Part shown: piece after piece, positions 8,938-17,493 of the stretch
Position numbering within the stretch: the first letter of the stretch is position 1
How the letters are laid out: each line of letters opens with the position of its first letter
Assembly: GCA_002701385.1 (NCBI GenBank)
Contig: NZVD01000051.1
Location: 63,317-127,316, forward strand
DNA from: Rhodopirellula sp.
GTDB lineage: Bacteria > Planctomycetota > Planctomycetia > Pirellulales > Pirellulaceae
Direction: 5' to 3'
DNA length: 64,000 nucleotides
Notes under the pieces: model-generated
Told to the model about the DNA's origin: nothing
The model's input: the letters and a program-made list of their open reading frames with translations, nothing else
Database searches by the model: none
Translations under genes and position numbers: made by a program

Positions 8938-11163
8938 TTAGATTGCCGATAGTTTCTTTTCGACTTCTTCTCTTTGTTGTTGATGTCTTGGTGCTTTCAT
9001 GTATTCCAGGGCGCGTTGCCACATCTTACGAGCCTTTTGTTTGTCACCCAATTTGAAATAGGTATCACCAAGATGATCATATATGACGCCGTCGGTCTCG
9101 TTGAGTTCCCGGGCCTTTTCCAATTCTGACCGAGCCTCTTCAAACTTCCCCAATCGGTAGCAAGCCCATCCAAGACTATCCCGATAGGCTGAATTGTCAG
9201 GCTCTGCCATCACAGCCGTACGAGTCATTTGTTCAGCCCGTAAGAGATGCTCATTTCGATCGGCCCACAAATATCCCAGGTCATTCAAAGCACTGATATC
9301 CTGCGGATTCCGATCCAGTACCTGTTCCAGCCATTCAATGGCTTGTAGAGGATCTCCAGATGCCAAGCAAAGGTTTGAAAGCGTGAGTTTCGCTTCCCGC
9401 GAGATTTCTGTAGCAGCGGGATTGCTCGTCATCGTCTCGAGTTTGCTTATTAATGAAGTATATGCCGTTTTAGCTTCGGCCAATTGTCCGGTGTGATATA
9501 ACACCCAGGGGTATCGACTTAGCAGGCGAGGATTGTTGTTCGCATTGTCGGAAGCAAGTTTAGCCGATGTGACAGCTTTTTCATTTTTGTCTTCCAGTAG
9601 ATAAGGACCGGCGATTAAAAAGTGAATGGACGTCTTATTACGAACATTGTCGTCTGCAAGAGCACGCTCAAAGACGGCGATGGCCTCTTTCGAGCGTTCA
9701 TTGAGGAGGTTCTGAATTCCCCATGTTTCATAAAACTGTGCACTTTGCCTCGGAGCCTGCTCAATAGCCAAGTTCCAGAATGTGGTAGCATTTTCCCAAT
9801 CGTTTGCCTGAGAAAACAAAAATGCCATTGCCGCTGCTGTATGACTCTTAAAGGTCTTGAAATTGACTTTAACATCATCCGGTGTCAGGTCCTTGTCAGC
9901 ATAGTTTTGCACGAGACGTGCCATGTTGATGAGCAGGGCTTTATTGGAGAGGATCCGATCGATCCGATCATCTTCCAGCGATTGAAGAGATCGGCTGCGT
10001 GAATAGACGAGTCCAAGGACCCAACATAATTCCATCGTCAGGTTGTCGGCCAACGGAGCATCGGCTGTTTGTAAGGCGAGCAGGGCATCAATTGCACCCT
10101 GATACCCAGATAACACAGGCTGGATGGGAATGAATTTACGAAAGTGCAGTAAGGCAAGCTCCGGCTGACTGGCATGATTTGCCAGATCGGCTAAGGTGTA
10201 ACCTAAATAGTGATTGGATGGTTGTTGCTGTAATGCCTGAGTGAGTTGTTCAATTGATTTTTGGTCTGCTCGTAATCGATCTTCGACAAGATTGCGGTTA
10301 ATCGCAATCAGCAACCGATAGGGGTCTGATTTTCCCTCGGCTGACTTTAAATCCAGATACCGCTGAAGTTCACTCAGTGCCTCAGAGTCCTTGTTTTCTG
10401 CATAGTACAGGCTAGCGACACGCAAAGCATACATGGCAGGGTTAGGGGCCGTTTGTTGAGATTGTTCAATGGCTTCCCGGGCTTTGGTAAATTGCTTGGT
10501 CGCTTTGTAGACTTCGTTCATGGCTAAAAACACAGAACCTGTACTGCCTTTGAGCCGCGCTAAATGAACCCCGGTTAGTCCCGCTTGTTCCGGTTGATTC
10601 AACGCTTGAGTCGTTTCATCGAAGGCTTTGGCGGCCAGTTCAAAATCCTTTGCCAGAAAAGCAGTCCTGCCTAACTCGGCAGTAATGAGTGCTTTGGGGA
10701 CGCTGAGTGTGTCATCATTTTGGCGATTCAGGACAGCCTGATAAGCTTGTATTGCCTCCGGATAATCACCATTCCTAGTTAGGACGACGGCCATCCTCAT
10801 GAGAGATTCGGAGTTCGCGGAGGTGTCATTGATCGCCAGTTTGGCGTATTGAGAAGCCTCTTGATTTCGTTTTAGCCCCATTGCCAATGGAATGAGTTCA
10901 TTGGAAATAGACACAACCGAACGATCATACCGCCAGGCACGCTGATACAGTTGAAGTGCTTTTACAAACTGTTGCCTGCGGGCATGTAGACGCCCCTGAC
11001 CAAATAACGTAGAAGCATGCAAGCGATCCGCATGTGATTCAGCAAGCGGTTTGGAAAGCAAGGGTTCGTCGTTGATGGTCGGCGGTGTAAAGTCGGTGAC
11101 TTCGTCCGCCAGCAGAGGAGAGGTTGCTATCCAGGCGAATAGAAAAAGTGTAAAGCTTCGCAA
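8938..11163 (-). CDS. Exported tetratricopeptide-repeat protein
   Basis: A 741-residue protein with an N-terminal signal peptide (MRSFTLFLFAWIATSPLLA-DE, cleavage near residue 19) and TPR units over nearly all the remainder. Clear 34-residue repeats occur near residues 50-230 (ALQLYQRAWRYDRS, AIQAYQAVLNRQ) and 600-735 (AIEWLEQVLDRNPQ, AEQMTRTAVMAEPDN, ARSELEKARELNE, ARKMWQRALEYM). The product is likely a periplasmic scaffold for protein-protein contacts. There is no catalytic domain and no gene symbol can be given. Transcribed on the same strand as yebC but separated by 95 bp. Confidence 0.85.
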   Translation of the reverse strand: MRSFTLFLFAWIATSPLLADEVTDFTPPTINDEPLLSKPLAESHADRLHASTLFGQGRLHARRQQFVKALQLYQRAWRYDRSVVSISNELIPLAMGLKRNQEASQYAKLAINDTSANSESLMRMAVVLTRNGDYPEAIQAYQAVLNRQNDDTLSVPKALITAELGRTAFLAKDFELAAKAFDETTQALNQPEQAGLTGVHLARLKGSTGSVFLAMNEVYKATKQFTKAREAIEQSQQTAPNPAMYALRVASLYYAENKDSEALSELQRYLDLKSAEGKSDPYRLLIAINRNLVEDRLRADQKSIEQLTQALQQQPSNHYLGYTLADLANHASQPELALLHFRKFIPIQPVLSGYQGAIDALLALQTADAPLADNLTMELCWVLGLVYSRSRSLQSLEDDRIDRILSNKALLINMARLVQNYADKDLTPDDVKVNFKTFKSHTAAAMAFLFSQANDWENATTFWNLAIEQAPRQSAQFYETWGIQNLLNERSKEAIAVFERALADDNVRNKTSIHFLIAGPYLLEDKNEKAVTSAKLASDNANNNPRLLSRYPWVLYHTGQLAEAKTAYTSLISKLETMTSNPAATEISREAKLTLSNLCLASGDPLQAIEWLEQVLDRNPQDISALNDLGYLWADRNEHLLRAEQMTRTAVMAEPDNSAYRDSLGWACYRLGKFEEARSELEKARELNETDGVIYDHLGDTYFKLGDKQKARKMWQRALEYMKAPRHQQQREEVEKKLSAI

Positions 11164-11341
11164 TTGAATCTCGATTTACAACGGGAGAGACCAGGGGTAT
11201 CGCTGATGCCAGCCAAGTCTATTCTAGCAAATCGTAGCACAGCAATCCCACGCCACTTTTACCTATGTGGAGCCTCTCTGAAGGATTCAAAGTCAGGTCT
11301 CTGTATTGATGGTGACGGTAAAACCGGAGGTCATAAATCGC

Positions 11342-12256
11342 TTAGCGAGGTTTTTTTGGGCGACCAGCTTTTTTCTTCGGGGCAGATTTCTTTTTAGGAG
11401 TTGCTTTTTTCTTTGGGGCAGCTTTCTTTTTAGGAGCTGCCTTTTTCTTTGGAGCCGCCTTCTTTTTAGCAGCTTTTTTCTTAGGAGCTACCTTCTTTTT
11501 CACGGCAGATTTTTTGGGTTTGGACTCACCGGCCTCTTTTTCGTCCGTCGAGGCAACTTTCTTTTTCGAAGGTTTTTGTGGTAAATTGTCAGCGCAGTCT
11601 TTATTGATTTTCAGCAGCAGGTCGTGAGTCGTTTTCCCGTAAGGATCACTGGCTAATTGAATTCCGAGCAAATGAATCAAGGCTCCGAATTCAACCCCTT
11701 TGTTTTTAGCAATGGTTCTTTCGAGTCCAGGAACTTTGCCTTGGTTTCTGTTTTTCACCGAAACGACGCCAAGAATCTGCAACGCATCCAATGCGCCTTC
11801 ATTTAAGGGAATTGCATGGCCACCCAACCCATTTTGTACGGCATAATTGACGACAAATTTGGGGATGTCTTCATAGTAGCCTGCGATCGTAGCAGTGGTT
11901 TTACTTAACCCCTCTTTAGCCATAAAGGACAGGTCAAAGGAGAAGTGAGTTTCATAAACGTTGAATAAGATTCTTCTTAAGTCACGAGCTGATTGAGCGG
12001 CGTTAGGTAGGCAACCCATGACTTCGGTCAATTCCGAGTTTGTCGTCACGCGAACTTCGTTCCAGTCCACATAGCGTGTTTGCAACTTACTAAATGCTTC
12101 GGTGGCCTGATCGGGAGTGGCATTTTCCAGACAGGCGGCGTAAAGCAACTGCTCTACAATAGGGCGATCCTTCACCGGTAGCTGTACATTGGTGAAGTGC
12201 TTTTTCAGAACACTGAAAGTTTTCTTGATTAATGAAGCTCGTTTTGCAGCACTCAT
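11342..12256 (-). CDS. HhH-GPD-like protein with lysine-rich histone H1-like tail
   Basis: A 304-residue protein in two parts. Residues 1-230 resemble the helix-hairpin-helix fold of endonuclease III-type DNA glycosylases (RPIVEQLLYAACLEN, LPNAAQSARDLRRIL, then an IPKFVVNYAVQNGLGGHAIPL segment). The catalytic aspartate of the VDTHV motif and the Fe-S cysteines are not seen, so it is probably non-catalytic. Residues 232-304 are a low-complexity basic tail of repeated APKKKA units ending in AGRPKKPR, an AT-hook-like GRP core. Such tails resemble eukaryotic H1 and bacterial H1-like proteins that bind DNA. It follows rbfA by 52 bp at the end of the nusA-infB-rbfA run. Function in nucleoid structure is an inference. 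Confidence 0.7.
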   Translation of the reverse strand: MSAAKRASLIKKTFSVLKKHFTNVQLPVKDRPIVEQLLYAACLENATPDQATEAFSKLQTRYVDWNEVRVTTNSELTEVMGCLPNAAQSARDLRRILFNVYETHFSFDLSFMAKEGLSKTTATIAGYYEDIPKFVVNYAVQNGLGGHAIPLNEGALDALQILGVVSVKNRNQGKVPGLERTIAKNKGVEFGALIHLLGIQLASDPYGKTTHDLLLKINKDCADNLPQKPSKKKVASTDEKEAGESKPKKSAVKKKVAPKKKAAKKKAAPKKKAAPKKKAAPKKKATPKKKSAPKKKAGRPKKPR

Positions 12257-12308
12257 AATGTCGTTTATCTAGGTGGGGACTTATTGAAGTCTCGCTCAGT
12301 CTCCGAGT

Positions 12309-12698
12309 TTAGAGGAGGTTGTCTGAGGGAGGATCCAATTCGTCTTGTGATTCGTTGGGGGGTAAAACTTCTTCCAGAATCTTAGTGACTTCTAACGAGT
12401 GTTTCAGTCCTTCATCCAGAACAAATTGTAATTTTGGAGTGTATCGGGTGTCGATGCGGTTTGCGACTTTCCGTTGCAGGAATCCGGCCGCGTTATTAAG
12501 TCCTTTGAGAACATTTCGGGTATTCGTTTGTTCACCCATAACGGATACGTGAATTCTTGCGTGTCGCATATCACCCGATACTTCTACTCGAGTGACCGTT
12601 ACATTTTCAATACGCGGATCTCGCAGATCGGTGATGATCGCCGTACTGACGACTTCACGAATAGCTTGAGCTGCTTTTAATACACGCCTGGAACTCAT
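12309..12698 (-). CDS. rbfA: Ribosome-binding factor A
   Basis: A 129-residue protein of the RbfA family, which binds the 30S subunit and helps mature the 5' end of 16S rRNA. The sequence shows the expected SSRRVLKAAQAIREVVSTAI start, DPRIENVTVTRVEVSGDMRHARIHVSV core and the KH-like RYTPKLQFVLDEGL segment. The gene lies 32 bp after infB, as in the usual nusA-infB-rbfA order, and should share that transcript. Confidence 0.96.
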   Translation of the reverse strand: MSSRRVLKAAQAIREVVSTAIITDLRDPRIENVTVTRVEVSGDMRHARIHVSVMGEQTNTRNVLKGLNNAAGFLQRKVANRIDTRYTPKLQFVLDEGLKHSLEVTKILEEVLPPNESQDELDPPSDNLL

Positions 12699-12730
12699 GG
12701 GTGGTTTCTTGACCGAATACGAACTGGGTT

Positions 12731-15439
12731 TTACAGGGTTCGAGCGACTTCTTCGATTTTATAGGCTTCTAGAATGTCGTCCTGTTTTACATCGTTAAAT
12801 CCGGCAAGCTTAATACCGCATTCCATGTTTTCTCGAACATTCTTCACATCGTCCTTTTCTCGACGTAGTGAATCCAAGGCATAGTCACCAATCACACGAC
12901 CGTCGCGAATAACACGAATCCGACAATTACGTTCGATCTCACCCTGAACCACGCGGCAACCGGCGATGGTTCCAACACGACTGATACTAAATGCCTGCTG
13001 CACCATCGCGTGGCCAAGCTCAACCATTTTCTCTTCGGGTTTCAGTTTTCCTTCGAGCATCATGCGGATGTCGTCGGTGACTTTATAGATGACGTCGTAT
13101 CGTCTAATTTCAACCTGTTTGTCGTCGGCCAGTCGTCGAGCGTCGTTATCTGGTGCTACGTTAAATCCGATGACCACCGCTTCGGAAGCATCGGCTAACA
13201 CAATGTCGGCCGCTGTGATCCCACCGACCGAAGCCTGAAGAATCTTGACCTGAACTTCATCATGTTGAAGCTTGCTAAGTTCCTTTTGAATCGCTTCAAT
13301 CGACCCACGAACATCGGTTCGAATGATTAGATTGAGCGTGACGACTTCGCTAGGTCCTAGGGAACCTTCAGCCAATCGGCGTTGGAAATCGTCAAAGGAA
13401 ACTTTGATTGTGTTACCGGATAGGTTGGTAGCACGGGAGCGGTCGGACCGCAATTCCGCGACTTCCCGAGCATCCGAAATCTCAGAAACCACATGGAATT
13501 TGTCACCTGCATCCGGCGCAATATCGAGCCCTGCAATGTTGACAGGCGTACTTGGTCCGGCCTCCTGAACGACTTCACCAGTGAGCGTGTCATACATGGC
13601 TTTGATTCGTCCATGGGATTGTCCACAAACCAGAACATCACCAACTTTGAGTGTTCCGTTCTGGACAATCACTTTGGCAATGACCCCACGAGCAGTTTCC
13701 TGTTCAGATTCGAGACAGACACCGATGGCATCCCGGTTGGGGTTAGCCTGATATTCATGCAGTTCGGCGATACCGAGTATCGTATCACGGAGGTTATCCA
13801 TTCCATCGCCCGTAATCGCACTAGTGCGGACAACTTCCACATCCCCTCCCCATTCACTTGGAGTCAATTCATAGGCGGGTAATTCGCCCATAATTGTATT
13901 GATGTGTTCCTCGGTGATTCCCGGGAGATCCGTTTTATTTAAGGCGATAATGATCGGGACGCCGGCTGCTTTGGCGTGACTAATCGCTTCTTCCGTTTGA
14001 GGCATGACACCGTCATCAGCTGCCACAACGAGTACTGCGATGTCTGTTACATTTGCACCACGGGCACGCATTTCCGTAAAGGCTTCGTGACCCGGAGTAT
14101 CCACAAAGGAAATCATCTGACCATGGTGATCCGTTTGGAAAGCTCGAATATGCTGGGTAATCCCGCCAGCCTCACCAGAGACGACATCAATCCCAATCAG
14201 GTAATCAAGCAACGATGTTTTTCCGTGGTCGACATGGCCCAGGAATGTAATAACCGGTGGACGTGTTGTCTGGTCTTCGGCTGAATCTTCTAACGCTTCT
14301 ATTGCGTCGATGAGTGATTCTTCCAGCGACTCGGGTTGTCGGAATTCGAGTTCAACTCCTAACTCCAACGCCAGCATTTCCGCCATTTCTTCATCGATCT
14401 GGTCGTTGATCGTCAACATCTGGCCCAAACCCATCAGGGTCATCTGGACGTTTCCGGCGGGGAGTCCGGCTGCTTCTGAGAAACTTCGAACCGTACAAGG
14501 TAGTTCGAGACTGACTTTGGATTTACGAGGTGCGGCAGTGTTCTTTCCAGTCCGAGTGAGAGTACGGCGGCTAGACCGACGTCCTCGTTGATTCTCGTAA
14601 CGTGTGTCTCCACCGCGTTGCTCACGTCGACGTTGTTGATTTTTACGGTCGGCACGTGCGGAGGCCATTCCGGCCAGGTCGCCACCCTGTCGTTCGCCAC
14701 GCCCTTTGCCTTTACGTTTCTTGCCTCGTTTTCCACCGCTGTCCTGCTCCGGCAACGGCTGAGGCTCTTCCTGGTTTTTAGTGAGGTGTTGTAAAGGCCC
14801 GCGTTTTCCAACCTTACTCTTTAGAGCATCGTTAAGCGTCATTGCCGGCTTAACAGTTTTTTCTTTGGCTTGTTTCGGAGCCTCAGGCTGTTGCGTTTTG
14901 GGGATCGAAGCGAGTTTGATAACCGGGTCACGGCGTTTACTCTTACTCTTCGAGTTGTCCTTGGCGTCGCTATCTCCTTTGTCACTGGCTTTACGCCCAA
15001 TCACCTTGATCTTTGCGGAAGGTCTGGAGATAGGACGACGTTCAGTAGGTGGAGTGGCAGGAGCGTCGACTGACGGCGTCGGTTCAGCCGGTGTCTCTTC
15101 TACGGATTGTGCTTCCTCCGTTTCTTCCGGAGTTACTTCTTCCGCGTCGTCGGATTTCTTTCGAGATGATAACGGCCCACTGGCTTTTTTGCTGGCAATG
15201 ACTTTGATGGGACCACGACGCTGTCGGCCTGGTTGTGGTGTGGCATCAAATTCTTCCGGCTCCGGTTCGGGCTCGGCAGGACCTTTATTCAGGTAGTCCT
15301 TGAGTTGCTGAACTTCATCGTCATCAAGACTTGCCAACGCAGACCCTTTACCTGTAATCCCTGCTTTTTTGCAGACATCGACCAAGGCCTTGCTGTCGTA
15401 ATCCAGCTCTTTAGCTAATGCGTAAATTCTTACGGGCAC
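12731..15439 (-). CDS. infB: Translation initiation factor IF-2
   Basis: The GTPase that places initiator tRNA on the 30S subunit. With the GTG start at 15439 it has 902 residues: an IF2_N domain at the start (VRIYALAKELDYDSKALVDVCKKAGI in two stretches), a long charged linker to about residue 300, a second IF2_N-like segment, and the G domain near residue 400 (G1 GHVDHGKTSL, DTPGHEAF, NKTD), followed by domains II-IV. The GTG is preferred over an in-frame TTG at 15451 because GGAGG sits six bases before it and overlaps the longer reading. Follows nusA by 60 bp. Confidence 0.96.
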   Translation of the reverse strand: MPVRIYALAKELDYDSKALVDVCKKAGITGKGSALASLDDDEVQQLKDYLNKGPAEPEPEPEEFDATPQPGRQRRGPIKVIASKKASGPLSSRKKSDDAEEVTPEETEEAQSVEETPAEPTPSVDAPATPPTERRPISRPSAKIKVIGRKASDKGDSDAKDNSKSKSKRRDPVIKLASIPKTQQPEAPKQAKEKTVKPAMTLNDALKSKVGKRGPLQHLTKNQEEPQPLPEQDSGGKRGKKRKGKGRGERQGGDLAGMASARADRKNQQRRREQRGGDTRYENQRGRRSSRRTLTRTGKNTAAPRKSKVSLELPCTVRSFSEAAGLPAGNVQMTLMGLGQMLTINDQIDEEMAEMLALELGVELEFRQPESLEESLIDAIEALEDSAEDQTTRPPVITFLGHVDHGKTSLLDYLIGIDVVSGEAGGITQHIRAFQTDHHGQMISFVDTPGHEAFTEMRARGANVTDIAVLVVAADDGVMPQTEEAISHAKAAGVPIIIALNKTDLPGITEEHINTIMGELPAYELTPSEWGGDVEVVRTSAITGDGMDNLRDTILGIAELHEYQANPNRDAIGVCLESEQETARGVIAKVIVQNGTLKVGDVLVCGQSHGRIKAMYDTLTGEVVQEAGPSTPVNIAGLDIAPDAGDKFHVVSEISDAREVAELRSDRSRATNLSGNTIKVSFDDFQRRLAEGSLGPSEVVTLNLIIRTDVRGSIEAIQKELSKLQHDEVQVKILQASVGGITAADIVLADASEAVVIGFNVAPDNDARRLADDKQVEIRRYDVIYKVTDDIRMMLEGKLKPEEKMVELGHAMVQQAFSISRVGTIAGCRVVQGEIERNCRIRVIRDGRVIGDYALDSLRREKDDVKNVRENMECGIKLAGFNDVKQDDILEAYKIEEVARTL

Positions 15440-15499
15440 GGCGCCCTCCAAAAACTACCTGGTGTAATGGGTTGTTATGTAATCAATCAACAACGATTA

Positions 15500-17002
15500 T
15501 TATTCGTTACCCGCTTGTTCATCTGCTTCCGCTGATTCTTCTTCTGTGGTTTCTGTAACTTCCTCGTTACTCTCTTCCACAACGGCTTCTTCCTCGGCCT
15601 GTTCAGCTTCCTCTTCCGCCACAGCTGGTGCTTGCTCAGCAGCGTCTTCAACGCTGTCTTCGGCAGCAGGTGTATCGACCGAAGCGTCGCTCACCTCTTC
15701 GGTTGCTTCAGAATCATTTTCTGCAGATTCTTCAGCAGTTTCTTCGGATCCTTCGGTAGGCTGACTGGCTTCAACTAATGCCTGTTGGGCTGCGGCTTCT
15801 GCATCGGCAGCAGCCTGAGCCTTTTGCCGTTCCCGGGCTTCCAACGCGGCCGCTTCAGCTTCTTCGGCACGAGTTTCAGCTTGCTCAACAATGTGATCGA
15901 CTTCTTCCATGGTTAAGCCGCCCATTTCGGCCAAGGCATCCGGCTCGATAACAGAGAGATCGTCGTAAGAGAGATATCCTTGTTCGACCAATGCTCCGGC
16001 CAGATTCTCGTCAACGCCATCCAAGGCGGAGTAACCAGTGACAGCTCGATCGATTTGCTCGTCGAGTTCCTCGGCGGTCATGATTTCGATATCCCAACCA
16101 CAAAGTTTAGAGGCAAGGCGTACATTTTGACCTCGGCGACCAATAGCCAATGACAACTGATCTTCTCGGACTAGTACGATGGCACGGCCGATCATATCAC
16201 AGAGTAATACCTGATCTACTTCCGCAGGTTGTAGGGCATTAGGAATCATGATTTCGGGATCTTCGTCCCACCGAACGATGTCGATGCGTTCACTGTTGAG
16301 TTCATCGACGATACTGCGAATTCGGTTTCCTCGGACTCCAACGCATGCGCCAACACAGTCGACTCGACTGTCGGTACTACTCACAGCCACTTTACTACGA
16401 TAGCCTGGTTCACGCGACAAGGCATTGATCGAAATCACACCCTCTGAGATTTCAGGAATCTCCTGCTCGAACAATCGCTGTACAAATCGGGGACGAGAGC
16501 GGCTTAGTACGACTTTCACACGAGTACCTTGTGGGCGAACCTCACAAACCATCGCTCGAATACGTTCGCCACTATGGTGTGATTCGCCTGGAATCTGTTC
16601 ACTCCGCGGCAAGATTGCTTCGACACTGCTAAGCTGAACGGTTACCAGAGAATTCTCTACTCGCTGTACCGAACCATTAACGATTTGGTCCTCAAGTTCA
16701 TGGTACTCTTCGACCAGTGAATCTCTTTCGGCTTCACGAATCTTTTGGATAATAACCTGTTTGGCCATCTGAGCTCCAATTCGGCCGATCATCTCAGCCG
16801 GATCCAGAGGCTCGCCATCAAGTGTGGCAGCCAGAGAGCCATTTTCACGACTGACAGTGACGATTACTTCAGACGTATCTCCATATTGACGTCGGGCAGC
16901 AGATGCAAATGCAGACTCAATAGCTCGGAACACAATTTCGGTATCGATATTCTTGTCGCGGTGAAGCGAGTCGACGATACGTAGAATTTGATCTGGGTCC
17001 AT
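15500..17002 (-). CDS. nusA: Transcription termination/antitermination factor NusA with acidic tail
   Basis: A 500-residue NusA. The N-terminal RNA polymerase-binding domain (1-125) is followed by S1 (about 135-200, [18 protein letters not shown]) and two KH domains ([19 protein letters not shown] and [18 protein letters not shown]). After a helix-hairpin-helix-like unit ([26 protein letters not shown]) the last 120 residues are an Ala/Glu-rich, very acidic tail that normal NusA lacks in this form. It should work in pausing, termination and antitermination. No rimP gene precedes it, unlike in most bacteria; instead there is a 490-bp leader with strong inverted repeats. Confidence 0.96.
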   Translation of the reverse strand: MDPDQILRIVDSLHRDKNIDTEIVFRAIESAFASAARRQYGDTSEVIVTVSRENGSLAATLDGEPLDPAEMIGRIGAQMAKQVIIQKIREAERDSLVEEYHELEDQIVNGSVQRVENSLVTVQLSSVEAILPRSEQIPGESHHSGERIRAMVCEVRPQGTRVKVVLSRSRPRFVQRLFEQEIPEISEGVISINALSREPGYRSKVAVSSTDSRVDCVGACVGVRGNRIRSIVDELNSERIDIVRWDEDPEIMIPNALQPAEVDQVLLCDMIGRAIVLVREDQLSLAIGRRGQNVRLASKLCGWDIEIMTAEELDEQIDRAVTGYSALDGVDENLAGALVEQGYLSYDDLSVIEPDALAEMGGLTMEEVDHIVEQAETRAEEAEAAALEARERQKAQAAADAEAAAQQALVEASQPTEGSEETAEESAENDSEATEEVSDASVDTPAAEDSVEDAAEQAPAVAEEEAEQAEEEAVVEESNEEVTETTEEESAEADEQAGNE

Positions 17003-17493
17003 CGTGGTTAAACCTTATTTCGTATGTTTGACGCAGGTTTTACTACGCCTAGTACATTTAGTACGCCTCTTTATTGTTTCAACAGCACAAATAAAAATGC
17101 CGTCGGTTAGTTTATTTGCAATCTGTACAAAACACGCTTTCTGAGAAGCTCGCTTTGCACAGATTGGAAATATCCCAACCGCCGGCAGTTAATCTGGCAT
17201 TTAACACTACAATACGAGTGTCAAACACGTTATTTCACGTGTGCCGGGCGGAAAATCCGCGCTCTCAATTTAAGTGGTCGTCTTAGGACATATAAGCACC
17301 TACACTTTTTGAGGGTTGAATCCTATCCAGACTACCCCTGAACACATAAAGTGTCAACCTGTCGCAAGCTCAAGAATTAAGCCTAAAAGATGTCAAATCA
17401 GCCTAAAATGCCTATAAACAGAACAATTTAATGGTGATTACCCGCTAAAAAAAGATAATGCCTCGACAATTCAAACCGACCAGGTGACTGTAA
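17003..17493 (-). promoter_or_regulatory. 490-bp leader/intergenic region upstream of nusA
   Basis: No gene is seen. Read on the minus strand it holds three TTGACA hexamers (complement of 17219-17224, 17352-17357 and 17391-17396) without a convincing TATAAT at the right distance, small hairpins at 17225-17242 (acacgt/acgtgt) and 17248-17260 (gcgga/tccgc), and a large inverted repeat at 17095-17202. It spans both the end of the fatty-acid operon and the control region of nusA. Confidence 0.6.
17091..17202 (-). promoter_or_regulatory. Large stem-loop with U-rich 3' flank; attenuator or terminator candidate
   Basis: On the minus strand GCCGGCGGTTGG pairs with CTAACCGACGGC about 70 nt later (one A-G mismatch and one wobble). 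An inner stem CAATCTGTGCAAA/TTTGTACAGATTG is complete if one G-U is allowed. The outer arms can alternatively pair as aaatgcc (17095-17101) with ggcattt (17196-17202). The 3' arm is followed by ATTTTTATTT. The mismatches become G-U pairs only on the minus strand, which favours an RNA read towards nusA. Confidence 0.6.

Noticed and set aside
11306..11584. Phe/Arg-rich open frame on the plus strand
   Set aside because: It is the antisense shadow of the lysine-rich tail of the minus-strand gene; low-complexity AAA/AAG codons keep the opposite strand open.
14781..15296. 171-residue plus-strand frame opposite infB
   Set aside because: It mirrors the repetitive charged linker of IF-2 and has no homology or ribosome-binding site.
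15439..15451. Longer start for IF-2 at TTG 15451
   Set aside because: The TTG reading would include the GGAGG ribosome-binding site of the GTG at 15439 and adds residues not found in the family.
17091..17202. tRNA or tmRNA in the nusA leader
   Set aside because: The arms do not form a cloverleaf, there is no T-loop GTTCRANNC box and no CCA-like end.
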